This document shows, piece by piece, positions 43,101-50,205 of a DNA stretch of 64,000 nt. The first letter of the stretch is position 1. Each line of letters opens with the position of its first letter. Position numbers and translations under genes: made by a program. Source of the DNA: a virus; IMG/VR virus record IMGVR_UViG_3300022188_000226, positions 52,258 through 116,257 of that record; one strand, 5' to 3'. Below the pieces are notes generated by a model that was not told the origin of the DNA, made no database searches, and saw only the letters and a program-made list of their open reading frames with translations.

Positions 43101-45001
43101 TTAAGCCTGTGAACCAGTTCTATTATAATGGGGAAGTATTAGGTAAAGAAGTAATAACCAAATCTGGGTTAGAATTGACTGGTAGTAATCAACATAGGAT
43201 TAGGGTATTAAATAACATTCACGAGTTGGAGTGGAAACGGTTAGATAGTTTAGTTGTAGGAGACTTGATAGCAGTTAAGCTAGGCAAGGATATTAGTTCA
43301 GAAAAAACTATTAGTCGTATTGTTGGTAAGAAGTTTAGTTATGACACTAAGAGGTGTAAACATATAACTATTCCTACACAATTAACTAAAAATTTATTAT
43401 GGTGGTTAGGTTGTATAGCTGCTGATGGTAACATTAACAGTGTCGGAGTACATTTATCCCAAGTATCTGGTATTGCTCTAGATAAATTTATCAGAGTTTC
43501 AGAAGAACTATTTGCAAGAAAGCCAGTTATAGTCAAAGATCATAGAAGAGATAAGTTATTTACAGCATCAATTAATTCTAAGGTTTTAGTTGAGTGGTTT
43601 AATTACATAGGGTTTTCTAAAGAAGAATTATCAGAAATTGTATTCGCGGCTCCGAAATTACTTAAGAAGTCTTTTGTTGAGGGGGTTACTTTAGATGGGT
43701 ACGTTACTGATGAGAGAGTTTGTTTAAAAACCGATAAAACTGAACGTTTTATTATGGATTTACAACTTATTTGTAACACTATTGGTATTCCAACTAGAAT
43801 TACAAAAAAATTCAATACACATTATGAAAAGTTTTATTATAACTTGTTTGTTTACTCTGATGGGGTTAACAAATTATCATCTTTTGTTTTTCCTGAGGAA
43901 CATAAACAGACTAAACTGTTGAAGTTATTAAACGGTAATAAAAATTATAGTAGAAAATCTTTTATAGATTATGGGTGTAGACTTCCTATAGATGATGTTA
44001 TGGTTCAACGTGTGTCTGACGTGGAAAAACAAGTGTTTAAGTCTAATAAACTATATAATATTTTTCATAGAATAACCAATGATGCTAAAGAAAGCAAGTC
44101 TCTAACAATGGACCAGCTTTTAGCAGTTTATACATTTAATAATACAGTACCGAAAGCATTAAATAATAATTATTTATTTACAGCGGTAGAAAGTGTTGAA
44201 GATAAGAAAGTAATTACGGCCGATATTGAGGTTAAAGACGAGCATAATTATATTGCTAATGGTTTTATTTCTCATAACACCATTAATCTTCCTGCTGATA
44301 TTGGTTTTGAAAATTTTAAGAAGTTGTATGGCGAAATTCATGGTTACGGTATTAAGGGTTGTACGACATACAGAGCAGGTACTTCAGTAGCCGTGCTTGA
44401 GACACAGAAGAAAGAAAAAAATAAATCTATTAAGGAACAGCAGAAAGAATTTCTAGATGTTTTTAAAAATCAGGAAAACGGAGACACTATAGTTCAGAAT
44501 GTTAGTTTGCCAGAACAGTATCCAGCTAAAGGTTTTATTTTAAAATCTGATGGTGGAAAAAAATGGTATATTCACGTAGCTTTTAAAGATATACAATGTA
44601 CTCAGCCATTTGCAATTTTTGTAAATACTAATAATAGGGAAGACAATGTTGTTACTTACAATGCTCTTGAAATGATGGTAAATGTTGCTAAATCTAAGGG
44701 TATTAGGGGAGATTTAATTGAAGAGGTTCAGCGTAAGTATGGTTATCAAAAAAATCCTGTAAAAATTTGTAGGATGCTTGGATTCCTTCTTAGGCATAAC
44801 ATAGATGTGTACACTATTGTTATGGGTTTAGATGGACTAGGTACAGCTCCAGGGACATTTGTATTTAGAATTAAAAAATTTCTTTCGCAATTTGTCACTA
44901 AAATTGGAGACCCATTATTGTGTCCTGAATGTGGAGAAATAGCCATAGTTTTTGAAGCTGGCTGTTTTGAGTGTAAGAACTGTGGGCATTCTAAATGTTA
45001 G
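40166..45001 (+). CDS. nrdJ: Class II (adenosylcobalamin-dependent) ribonucleotide reductase with two inteins
   Basis: 1611 residues; inteins of 333 and 436 leave 842. Extein features: TEGGVGFCANFLRP-like substrate loop with its thiol Cys, NEPGIIFIDNARRMNN, TSTNP splicing to CAEVVG (the NPCxE radical site), VCNLGSINLTKYYD, GLMGVASLMMM, SAIAPNGTLSIVAGN, SCSK splicing to TINLPADIG, and a C-terminal zinc module CPECG...CKNCGHSKC typical of NrdJ. No small subunit gene is near, which supports class II. Both inteins disrupt catalytic motifs. Good AGGAGGA site. Confidence 0.94.
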   Translation: MFIDPFQEKIWKDKYQYNDETFIQFCYRIADNIFKDDKKRHAALVDFIKNFRGLFGGRINSNIGVDEEGLTLFNCFIESIVKNPDSLEGIMDMVTKYAITLKTEGGVGFCANFLRPAKTLIRKIGVTTPGAIKFLEIFDKTSEIITAGSVDKNDSYQGEPSKKSIRKGATMVTMNINHPDIEEFIVAKAVPNRLTKMNMSVLVTDAFMYAVEKDTDWDLWFPDINFDKYDDEWDGNFENWGDKGYPFVIYKTLPARELWNLLLNSTYNRNEPGIIFIDNARRMNNLHYLNGSMTSTNPCQPSWATVMTPNGIRIMENIHVGSVIWSDDGWTIVTNKASSGQKKVYKYKTTASVFYGTENHKIVSDGVKVEVCDALCIDTSVGRAVCLNTANKNSTTYNWQSVVDGLLIGDGSVHKASNSLIYLCVGKNDKDYLDNSYLKDFILAHRSGIDDYAYTVKTTLESNELPLTFKRRVPKKYFEAGGVEACSFLMGLFSANGTVITRKGSMSVRLKAASKALVEDVQVMLSSLGIRSFITTNKKTKVKFDNGECENRESYDLDIIEHTVSFQKIIGFIQNYKNEKLTLINKRKFSTKEKISFEVVEKEFISEEEVFDITVDNDSHTYWTGGCNVSNCAEVVGHTGPEYYNGELIELGDVCNLGSINLTKYYDITENKFSMDEFKEDIDLMIRSLDNVIEISNYPLKMYEDAAKLKRKIGVGLMGVASLMMMSNIRYGSKECIDLLEVILSEFINQAYRSSAILAKEVGPFPLWDKKALQGGFIKHSGVLKKDTLALIKKHGLRHSAVSAIAPNGTLSIVAGNISGGLEPIFAKEFTRWNRIEGKKVDFEYPNIHKGEWFETDYLKEQRVADEVILISEDGKHRVDKNSGLCKNVTIMDYGYKAALKAGHNEFACATELSIDEHLAVLKVFSKYIDQSCSKCISLDSRINTDKGLVKLGSLSDNRAVDTFCDIDSKVLVPTEKGLKPVNQFYYNGEVLGKEVITKSGLELTGSNQHRIRVLNNIHELEWKRLDSLVVGDLIAVKLGKDISSEKTISRIVGKKFSYDTKRCKHITIPTQLTKNLLWWLGCIAADGNINSVGVHLSQVSGIALDKFIRVSEELFARKPVIVKDHRRDKLFTASINSKVLVEWFNYIGFSKEELSEIVFAAPKLLKKSFVEGVTLDGYVTDERVCLKTDKTERFIMDLQLICNTIGIPTRITKKFNTHYEKFYYNLFVYSDGVNKLSSFVFPEEHKQTKLLKLLNGNKNYSRKSFIDYGCRLPIDDVMVQRVSDVEKQVFKSNKLYNIFHRITNDAKESKSLTMDQLLAVYTFNNTVPKALNNNYLFTAVESVEDKKVITADIEVKDEHNYIANGFISHNTINLPADIGFENFKKLYGEIHGYGIKGCTTYRAGTSVAVLETQKKEKNKSIKEQQKEFLDVFKNQENGDTIVQNVSLPEQYPAKGFILKSDGGKKWYIHVAFKDIQCTQPFAIFVNTNNREDNVVTYNALEMMVNVAKSKGIRGDLIEEVQRKYGYQKNPVKICRMLGFLLRHNIDVYTIVMGLDGLGTAPGTFVFRIKKFLSQFVTKIGDPLLCPECGEIAIVFEAGCFECKNCGHSKC
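41060..42058 (+). other. Intein 6, compact, partly decayed endonuclease (NrdJ radical site)
   Basis: 333 codons, the shortest here. Cys1 (CQPSWATVMTPNGIRI) after STNP, ends NVSN before Cys+1 of CAEV; penultimate His is replaced by Ser. Block B YGTENHKI. First endonuclease motif VDGLLIGDGSV keeps its acid, second MGLFSANGTV has Asn instead. Confidence 0.92.
42971..44278 (+). other. Intein 7 with LAGLIDADG endonuclease (NrdJ SCSK/TINLP site)
   Basis: 436 codons. Cys1 (CISLDSRINTDKGLVKL) after SCSK, ends ISHN before Thr+1. Block B ELTGSNQHRI, endonuclease motifs WLGCIAADGNI and EGVTLDGYV both with Asp, C-terminal VITADIEVKDEHNYIANGF. Canonical splicing residues. Confidence 0.93.
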
Positions 45002-45010
45002 GAGGTAGTT

Positions 45011-45607
45011 ATGCGATTAGGATTTGATTTAGATGAAGTAGTGGTAAATCTAACAGCTGAGTTTGAAAAGTATATAGAACTTAATTACGGTATTGTATGG
45101 CCTATAGATTATTTTGTTCATTACGATTTTGCTAAGTGTAAATTTCATGACGATTCTGATTTGAATAAAAGGATTATAGAGGACATGCTAGTTACAGCAA
45201 ATGATCCTGATTTTCAATTTCAAGCAGAGCCTTTAGAAGATGCTAGAATGGTGTTACAGAAATTAAAAAAAGTAGGTCATAAATTATACTTCATTACCTC
45301 TAGGCCGGTACAGAATCAACCATTAACGTTTCGTTGGCTTCGTAAGAATGATATACCGTTTGACGGTCTTAAAGTAATAGGCCATAAAGAGCCTAAAGGC
45401 TCTTACGGTATGCGACTTAATCTTGATATGTATGTTGATGACTTAGAGAGGCATCTTAAATCTATGTTGAATTATAAAAAAAGATGGAGAAAAGGACTTT
45501 TATTACTTGACAAGCCCTGGAATCGTACTTACATTGATGGTAGTAGATTTAAGAGAGTAAATAATTGGAAAGATATTTTGAGGCATGTTGGTGTGCAGAA
45601 TAGATAA
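45011..45607 (+). CDS. 5'(3')-deoxyribonucleotidase-like HAD phosphatase
   Basis: 198 residues after TTAGGAGGT. GFDLDEVVVNL at residue 4 is the HAD motif I (DLD), LYFITSRPVQNQ at about 95 is motif II (T/S), GHKEPKGSYGM carries the motif III lysine, and LDMYVDDLERHL at about 140 is motif IV. This is the NT5C/phage nucleotidase layout. It dephosphorylates dNMPs and may tune pools made by the upstream reductase. Confidence 0.82.
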   Translation: MRLGFDLDEVVVNLTAEFEKYIELNYGIVWPIDYFVHYDFAKCKFHDDSDLNKRIIEDMLVTANDPDFQFQAEPLEDARMVLQKLKKVGHKLYFITSRPVQNQPLTFRWLRKNDIPFDGLKVIGHKEPKGSYGMRLNLDMYVDDLERHLKSMLNYKKRWRKGLLLLDKPWNRTYIDGSRFKRVNNWKDILRHVGVQNR

Positions 45608-45615
45608 CAACTAAA

Positions 45616-45648
45616 CCCACCAGCCCTGTTTTTTTGGGCTGGTGTGTG
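45616..45648 (+). terminator. Strong hairpin, probable terminator
   Basis: CACCAGCCC (45618-45626) pairs perfectly with GGGCTGGTG (45636-45644) around a T-rich loop. The T tract lies in the loop instead of after the stem, so efficiency is uncertain, but it closes the reductase operon before the promoter at 45684. Confidence 0.6.
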
Positions 45649-45683
45649 GTTGGAATAATTGTTAAATAAATTACTTATAAACC

Positions 45684-45711
45684 TTGACAATAGAAAATTA
45701 TGTATTATATT
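45684..45711 (+). promoter_or_regulatory. Sigma70-like promoter
   Basis: TTGACA 45684-45689, 16 bp spacer with TGTAT, TATATT 45706-45711. Drives the genes at 45747 and 46114. Confidence 0.78.
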
Positions 45712-45746
45712 TAGTTATACGCAACAAAAATATATAGGAGGAGTCC

Positions 45747-46100
45747 ATGATGAAAGTAAGATGTGGTGTTTGTAGTAATGAAAAAGTTGGTTTCTGTTCG
45801 ATTAAAAAGACTAGAATTAAACCTAACAAGTCACGTAAGTGTACTGCTTATGTTTATGATGAATCTAAGGTTAAAACTAGACAAAGTATCCCATCAATTA
45901 AGTTTGGGTATAATGAACATCGAGAACAAAAACAACTTATGAAAGAGGAGCGGAATGCTTTAAAAGTCGCAAAAAAACAGTTATCGTTAGACAGTACGTT
46001 TGATGAACAAAGTGCAGCTGATTTTGCAGGAAACCAAAAACACCCTTTAACTGGTGACCTGAGTAGGTTTACGACTACTGCAGTAAAGAATGAGGAATAG
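45747..46100 (+). CDS. Small basic cysteine-containing protein
   Basis: 117 residues after AGGAGGAG; a second ATG follows at once. VRCGVCSNEKVGFCSIKKTRI and SRKCTAYV place four cysteines in the first 35 residues, a probable zinc-binding N-terminus; the rest is charged and probably disordered or helical. No enzyme motif. Overlaps the upstream alternative start of the RNase HII gene. Function unknown. Confidence 0.8.
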   Translation: MMKVRCGVCSNEKVGFCSIKKTRIKPNKSRKCTAYVYDESKVKTRQSIPSIKFGYNEHREQKQLMKEERNALKVAKKQLSLDSTFDEQSAADFAGNQKHPLTGDLSRFTTTAVKNEE

Positions 46101-46113
46101 TGCAAGGAAATTA

Positions 46114-46764
46114 ATGGAGATATCCAAGGTAAAAGAAAAAAGAAAAACAACGATTTATCCAACATATGATTTAGAGAATCTTACTAAGGGTAAAGGTTAT
46201 AAATATATAGTAGGGACCGATGAAGCTGGGCGTGGTTGTGGTGCTGGTCCGGTAGTAGCGGCTGCAGTGCATATACACGAGGATATATTACCAGAGCTCT
46301 TAGGAAAGGTCAATGACTCTAAAAAGATGTCTCATAAACGTCGTGAGGTTATGTATGAGTTTATTAATGAGCATTGTAACGTTGGTGTTCAAGCTATAGA
46401 AGCAGAAATTATAGACGACATAAATATTTTAGAAGCCACGAAAGTAGCTATGCGAAGTTCGGTAGAGCAGCTAGAGTATTATGACTATATACTAGTAGAC
46501 GGGCCAGTAGATTTGACTAAACATATTGTTGGTATCCCAACTCAACAGATCATTAAAGGTGACACTAAATCAGTTTCAATTGCAGCAGCATCAGTTATAG
46601 CCAAAGTGACTCGTGATAGAATTATGGACGATATACACAATATATATCCGATCTATAATTTTCGTAAAAATAAAGGGTATCTAGTTCCAGAACATCTTAA
46701 AGCATTGGAGCTATACGGTCCGTGTAATTTTCATCGTTTTTCTTTCAGAAGAGTTGGTAAATGA
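46114..46764 (+). CDS. rnhB: Ribonuclease HII
   Basis: 216 residues from ATG 46114, chosen for AAGGAA 4-5 nt upstream; ATG 46090 lies inside the previous gene. YIVGTDEAGRGCGAGPVVAAA at about 31 has the DEAGRG catalytic signature (D, E), VNDSKKMSHKRRE the DSK, YILVDGPV the third Asp, and SIAAASVIAKVTRDRIMDD the last. Removes ribonucleotides and RNA primers from DNA, complementing a polymerase that lacks a 5' nuclease. Confidence 0.95.
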   Translation: MEISKVKEKRKTTIYPTYDLENLTKGKGYKYIVGTDEAGRGCGAGPVVAAAVHIHEDILPELLGKVNDSKKMSHKRREVMYEFINEHCNVGVQAIEAEIIDDINILEATKVAMRSSVEQLEYYDYILVDGPVDLTKHIVGIPTQQIIKGDTKSVSIAAASVIAKVTRDRIMDDIHNIYPIYNFRKNKGYLVPEHLKALELYGPCNFHRFSFRRVGK

Positions 46765-46870
46765 GTATAAAAAACATGACGTTAGAGCAACGAAACCAGC
46801 AGAGCCAGATTACGAGCAAGTAAACGAATTGGTAAAAACCATTATGTGTAACTACATCAATAGGAACTAG
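46754..46870 (+). CDS. Possible short protein downstream of RNase HII
   Basis: 38 codons from a TTG inside the RNase HII 3' end, reading MVNEYKKHDVRATKPAEPDY and ending in CNYINRN. Only weak AGAAG upstream. The alternative is that the segment is untranslated leader. Low confidence. Confidence 0.3.
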   Translation: MVNEYKKHDVRATKPAEPDYEQVNELVKTIMCNYINRN

Positions 46871-46928
46871 TGTGTAAGTGTGTGGTAGAATGAGGTTTCC
46901 AAGGTTCTGGAGAATTGGATAGGGCCTC

Positions 46929-46957
46929 TAAACAAAATTCTAATATTGTACTATAAT
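46929..46957 (+). promoter_or_regulatory. Extended -10 promoter
   Basis: TGTACTATAAT-type extended -10 with TATAAT at 46952-46957, the same form as the promoter at 48238; the -35 (TAAACA-like, about 46929) is weak. Confidence 0.5.
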
Positions 46958-47002
46958 ATTAGCAAGTCGGTAGGTCTAAACCAGAACAGGAGGTGCAATA
47001 TC

Positions 47003-47251
47003 ATTAATATAATTAAACAAAAACATAATACTATCTACTATACATGTAGTTGTGGGGCACAAGGGATGTGTTCTTTCAAACCTATGAACCATGATGCAGC
47101 TATTGTAATAGACATAAAGTGCCCAGCTTGTGGTGGGACAGAGAGGATGACACTTTTACAATATAGTTCTGAAGAGACTAAAGAAAGCCTTTTAAATAAT
47201 TTAGATAATATTGATTTGTCATGGGTCCCAACACTTAATCAAGAGATTTAG
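47003..47251 (+). CDS. Zinc-ribbon protein, probable ATT or ATC start
   Basis: About 82 residues. YYTCSCGAQGMC and KCPACGGTERM supply a CxC...CxxC zinc ribbon. The only strong ribosome binding site, AGGAGGTG at 46988-46995, is followed in frame by ATC (47000) and ATT (47003) but no ATG, GTG or TTG. A TTG at 46946 lies in the promoter -10, and the ATG at 47065 would remove the first cysteine pair. A rare initiation codon is therefore the best reading. Function unknown. Confidence 0.6.
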   Translation: MNIIKQKHNTIYYTCSCGAQGMCSFKPMNHDAAIVIDIKCPACGGTERMTLLQYSSEETKESLLNNLDNIDLSWVPTLNQEI

Positions 47252-47268
47252 TATGGAGATTGTTAAAT

Positions 47269-48237
47269 ATGGAAATGATTATTGATGATGTATTTCGTAG
47301 CACTCACAATTTATATTTCAAAGGTTTACCTGAGGAAACAGTTTTAAAAAGAATTAACGAAGTATTTAATAGTTACGATCCTGAAATGGTAATTGATGTA
47401 ATTAATATTATTAAGACATCGATAGCTATTGGAATAACTTATAGTGATTGTTATGATAAGATTGTGGTTGCAATTATCGATAGGTTCCCATCAGACGATA
47501 ATATAGATATTTTTGTTCTAAGTTTAACCATGAAAGTTTTAATAGCTATGGGTGATGGTGGTATTGAAAAACTATTATTTAAATCTAGGGATATAAATAA
47601 GGAAGTTGCTGCTAAATATTTTAGGGTACCTCTTAAGAAAGTATCTAAAGATATGATAAATGAAGTTCTAGACGCTTCAGATAATTTTACAAAGAATTAT
47701 TCTATAAATGATGAGCCTGTTGAAAGTTGGGATGAATATTTCTATAATGTTTGTAGACAAGTTGCACGTAATTCTAAGTGTTTGTCTCGTCGTATAGGGG
47801 CTATTATGGTGTGGGATAAGGGGATTATTAGTACAGGGTATAACGGCCCACCTAGAGGTGTACCAAGGTGCGATATGAGATGGAAAATTGATAAGGAATT
47901 CGTTGAGAAGTATAAGGAAAAGACTGGTGGTTGTAAGCTAGAAGGAATATGTCCTAGGTACGCTATCGGGTTTAAATCTGGGGCTGGATTAGAGATTTGT
48001 CCTGCAGGCCACGCAGAAAGAAATACTTTAATTAACGCTGCTAGAAAAGGTATTAAAACTAAGGGGGCCGCTTTATATATGACGTGTGGTATTCCATGTA
48101 CACCATGCCTTGTTGAAATTATCAATGCTGGAATAAAAGAAATAGTTGTAATATCACTAAAGACATATGATGAAACGTCTATGTATCTTCTAAATCAGAG
48201 TAATTTAGGGGTTAGATTGTTTAATTTTATAAAATAA
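47269..48237 (+). CDS. dcd: dCMP deaminase with N-terminal extension
   Basis: 322 residues from ATG 47269; TTG 47260 is too near the GGAG. Residues about 1-145 form an all-helical domain of unknown function. The deaminase domain (about 150-320) has SKCLSRRIGAIMVWD, ISTGYNGPPRG, PAGHAERNTLINAA with the zinc His and catalytic Glu at about 249-251, and GIPCTPCLVEIINAG with the two zinc cysteines at about 277-280. Extra cysteines (GGCKLEGICPR) resemble the second zinc site of T4 Cd. Makes dUMP for thymidylate synthesis. Confidence 0.9.
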   Translation: MEMIIDDVFRSTHNLYFKGLPEETVLKRINEVFNSYDPEMVIDVINIIKTSIAIGITYSDCYDKIVVAIIDRFPSDDNIDIFVLSLTMKVLIAMGDGGIEKLLFKSRDINKEVAAKYFRVPLKKVSKDMINEVLDASDNFTKNYSINDEPVESWDEYFYNVCRQVARNSKCLSRRIGAIMVWDKGIISTGYNGPPRGVPRCDMRWKIDKEFVEKYKEKTGGCKLEGICPRYAIGFKSGAGLEICPAGHAERNTLINAARKGIKTKGAALYMTCGIPCTPCLVEIINAGIKEIVVISLKTYDETSMYLLNQSNLGVRLFNFIK

Positions 48238-48267
48238 TTGAACAGTTTTGGTTCTTTGTACTATAAT
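48238..48267 (+). promoter_or_regulatory. Sigma70-like promoter
   Basis: TTGAAC 48238-48243, 18 bp spacer with TGTAC, TATAAT 48262-48267; a GGGCACGTCGCCC hairpin follows in the leader. Drives 48315. Confidence 0.75.
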
Positions 48268-48314
48268 AGTATTAAGGGCACGTCGCCCATAAGAATATTA
48301 GGAGGAGTTTAAAA

Positions 48315-48869
48315 ATGGCAGAAAAATTTTATTTTGATTTTCATCAGATACCCCAAGTAGGGGTTGATGAACCAGAACTGGAGGGTGATTACGCTCGTGC
48401 TGATGGTATGTATGGTAAGACTGTTATCAGACGCCCTGTTGCAATGAAAATTTCTAACTTTGGATCTTTGGAAGTAAGTAATCGTTTGGGATGGGACTAC
48501 ACAAGAACTGATACCATGGCTTTTAAGGCTAAAGGTGAGCTGGAAGACATCAATGTCATTACAGCAGACACTGGTATAGGAAGTAATGTACGTTTGTTTG
48601 GTGTTACAGTTAATCATAACCCATATCTATGGGGTAACTCTGTTAAGTACACCCGTGATGACCAGTTTATAAGAATGACTATGTCCAAAGACACAGGTTC
48701 TTCTACTGCTGCAACTCAGGTTGACTTGCCTAAGTTTGATATTATGGATGAAAACGAAAGAACAGCTGAAGGTATTTTAGCTACATCTAATTATGCTATG
48801 AAGAATTGGCCTTCTGAGGGTTGGAGATCGTTTGGTGGTAAATATGACTTCTTACCTTATGTTGGGTAA
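48315..48869 (+). CDS. Hypothetical protein with its own strong promoter
   Basis: 184 residues after TTAGGAGGAG. Beta-rich and acidic: FYFDFHQIPQVGVDEPELEG, MKISNFGSLEVSNRLGWDYT, VRLFGVTVNHNPYLWGN. A separate promoter with a perfect -10 and strong ribosome binding site suggest high expression, as for a virion or DNA-associated protein. No domain recognised; no signal peptide or membrane segment. Confidence 0.85.
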   Translation: MAEKFYFDFHQIPQVGVDEPELEGDYARADGMYGKTVIRRPVAMKISNFGSLEVSNRLGWDYTRTDTMAFKAKGELEDINVITADTGIGSNVRLFGVTVNHNPYLWGNSVKYTRDDQFIRMTMSKDTGSSTAATQVDLPKFDIMDENERTAEGILATSNYAMKNWPSEGWRSFGGKYDFLPYVG

Positions 48870-48883
48870 CGGATTAAATAATC

Positions 48884-48940
48884 AAGTCAATAACTCCTAC
48901 CCTAAAGGGATAGGGGTTTCCTTGTCGATTTTTTAGGAAA
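48884..48940 (+). repeat. Imperfect hairpin element, copy 2, plus terminator-like stem
   Basis: AAGTCAATA followed by an ACTCCTACCC/GGGATAGGGGT hairpin with loop core CCTAAAGG, like 8270-8303. Directly after it TTTCCT pairs with AGGAAA (48917-48940) around a T-rich loop, so the pair could act as a terminator. Confidence 0.5.
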
Positions 48941-48950
48941 AACATTATCA

Positions 48951-49148
48951 ATGAATAATTTTTGCAACTGTAAAGATTGGTTTGAGTTGAAAGACAATAA
49001 TAGATCTATTGTAAAGTGGGACCCGGCCTATGGCTGGGTCTTAAATTGGATAGAATTGACTGAGGATGATGGTTATACCCAAGTTCATAGGTACGGTATA
49101 CCTATTAAATTTTGCCCTATGTGTGGCTGTCCAGTGAAATGCCCATAG
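48951..49148 (+). CDS. Small zinc-ribbon protein
   Basis: 65 residues. NFCNCKDWFEL at the start and FCPMCGCPVKCP at the end give two cysteine pairs that can bind one zinc; the middle is a WDPAYGWVLNW beta segment. No clear ribosome binding site. Function unknown. Confidence 0.65.
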   Translation: MNNFCNCKDWFELKDNNRSIVKWDPAYGWVLNWIELTEDDGYTQVHRYGIPIKFCPMCGCPVKCP

Positions 49149-49210
49149 ATTAAAAAAAATCTGTTGGTTTTCTCTGACATCTTTTATAAAGAATTCTTAA
49201 GGACTGATAA

Positions 49211-49681
49211 ATGAGTAACAGAGATGAAAAGAGAACTGACAAAGTCACCCTAGATATAGAATTCAAAGATCTAGTAGATATGGTTTCTAGGTCTAAAGCC
49301 CCGCTCATATCCGGAACTTATTCTAACCATATGATAGAAGGGGAGGAGCTTAAAAAAGCATGGTTCCAACATGTACTAATCAGTATGGAGAAACTAGGGG
49401 ACACCATCCAAGAAGTACGTACAAAGGATTTAGTAGCACTAAGGAAAGAGCTTAAATCGGAATTTCAAAAGGACATACAGCGAGTTGAGGCTAACGTAAT
49501 CAAAGACGAAGATGCCTTTGAGATTTATAAGAAAGAAACTATTAAACCGATTCACGATAAGTTAACAGTGCTTGTTACTAGACTAGCAACGTGGAGCGTG
49601 TTAGCTGGTTTTATTGGTAGCGGTTTAATGTGCTTGCTTATGTACTTGGCCAAGGAATACTTCTTTAAAGGAGGACCGTAA
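49211..49681 (+). CDS. Coiled-coil protein with C-terminal membrane anchor
   Basis: 156 residues. About residues 50-115 are a charged coiled coil (MEKLGDTIQEVRTKDL, KSEFQKDIQRVEANV); residues about 124-148 (WSVLAGFIGSGLMCLLMYLA) are a single membrane helix with a short KEYFFKGG tail. The layout recalls XhlA-like lysis accessory proteins and tail-anchored proteins, but it is longer than XhlA and no endolysin is near. Function open. Confidence 0.8.
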   Translation: MSNRDEKRTDKVTLDIEFKDLVDMVSRSKAPLISGTYSNHMIEGEELKKAWFQHVLISMEKLGDTIQEVRTKDLVALRKELKSEFQKDIQRVEANVIKDEDAFEIYKKETIKPIHDKLTVLVTRLATWSVLAGFIGSGLMCLLMYLAKEYFFKGGP

Positions 49682-49694
49682 GGGAAAATTAAAT

Positions 49695-50168
49695 ATGATT
49701 GATGAGCTAAAAAAATTAAGAGAATTAACTGAAACTCTGACAGGAAATGGTTATTTACGAGATCAAGCTGAAGAATGGGAATACGCTTTGGACGCTATTC
49801 CTAACCCTATTTACATCATCAACCATAAGTTTATGATTAAGTTTGTTAATAAGGCGTTTGTAAAAAGATTTAGTGTTGAAAAAAAAGATTGTTTGGACAA
49901 AACATGTTACTATTTTATTACAGAACATGAAGCAGGGGATATACCTGAAGATTACATAAATGAAATAGTTATGGACTCAGAGCCTTTACTTAAAGAAAGG
50001 TATATAGAGAAATTAAACGGGTGGTTTGACATAAACAGATCTCCTATTTACACAGTTACTAATAAATTTCTTGGTTATATATGTGTGTTACAGGATGTTA
50101 CTGATAAAAAACTAGCGATAGATAAATTACATCTGTTAGTTGGAAGTGAGTTAGTAGAGAGTAGATAA
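49695..50168 (+). CDS. PAS-domain protein
   Basis: 157 residues. After a short helix (KLRELTETLTG), residues about 30-140 are a PAS fold: YALDAIPNPIYIINHKFMIK, FVNKAFVKRFSVEKKDCLDK and GYICVLQDVTDKKLAIDKL, the classical PAC end. No histidine-kinase, GGDEF or other output domain is attached. Next to a receiver-like protein at 50206, so the two may form or interfere with a signalling relay. Ligand unknown. Confidence 0.85.
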   Translation: MIDELKKLRELTETLTGNGYLRDQAEEWEYALDAIPNPIYIINHKFMIKFVNKAFVKRFSVEKKDCLDKTCYYFITEHEAGDIPEDYINEIVMDSEPLLKERYIEKLNGWFDINRSPIYTVTNKFLGYICVLQDVTDKKLAIDKLHLLVGSELVESR

Positions 50169-50205
50169 ATCAACTTTATACTTAAGAGTATAACGGTTAT
50201 AAGAG

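Noticed and set aside
40166-45001. Class I ribonucleotide reductase large subunit
   Set aside because: No NrdB gene nearby and the C-terminal CxxC...CxxC zinc module and motif order fit class II NrdJ better.
46870-46925. Possible tRNA between the RNase HII gene and the zinc-ribbon gene
   Set aside because: TTCCAAGGTTC resembles part of a T-arm, but no acceptor stem, D-arm or anticodon stem can be drawn.
11511-48617. Long open frames on the minus strand
   Set aside because: They lie opposite well supported + strand genes, lack ribosome binding sites and domain patterns, and reflect codon usage of the real genes.
49211-49681. Holin call for the coiled-coil membrane protein
   Set aside because: Single C-terminal helix and long coiled coil fit several protein types, and no endolysin or spanin gene is adjacent.
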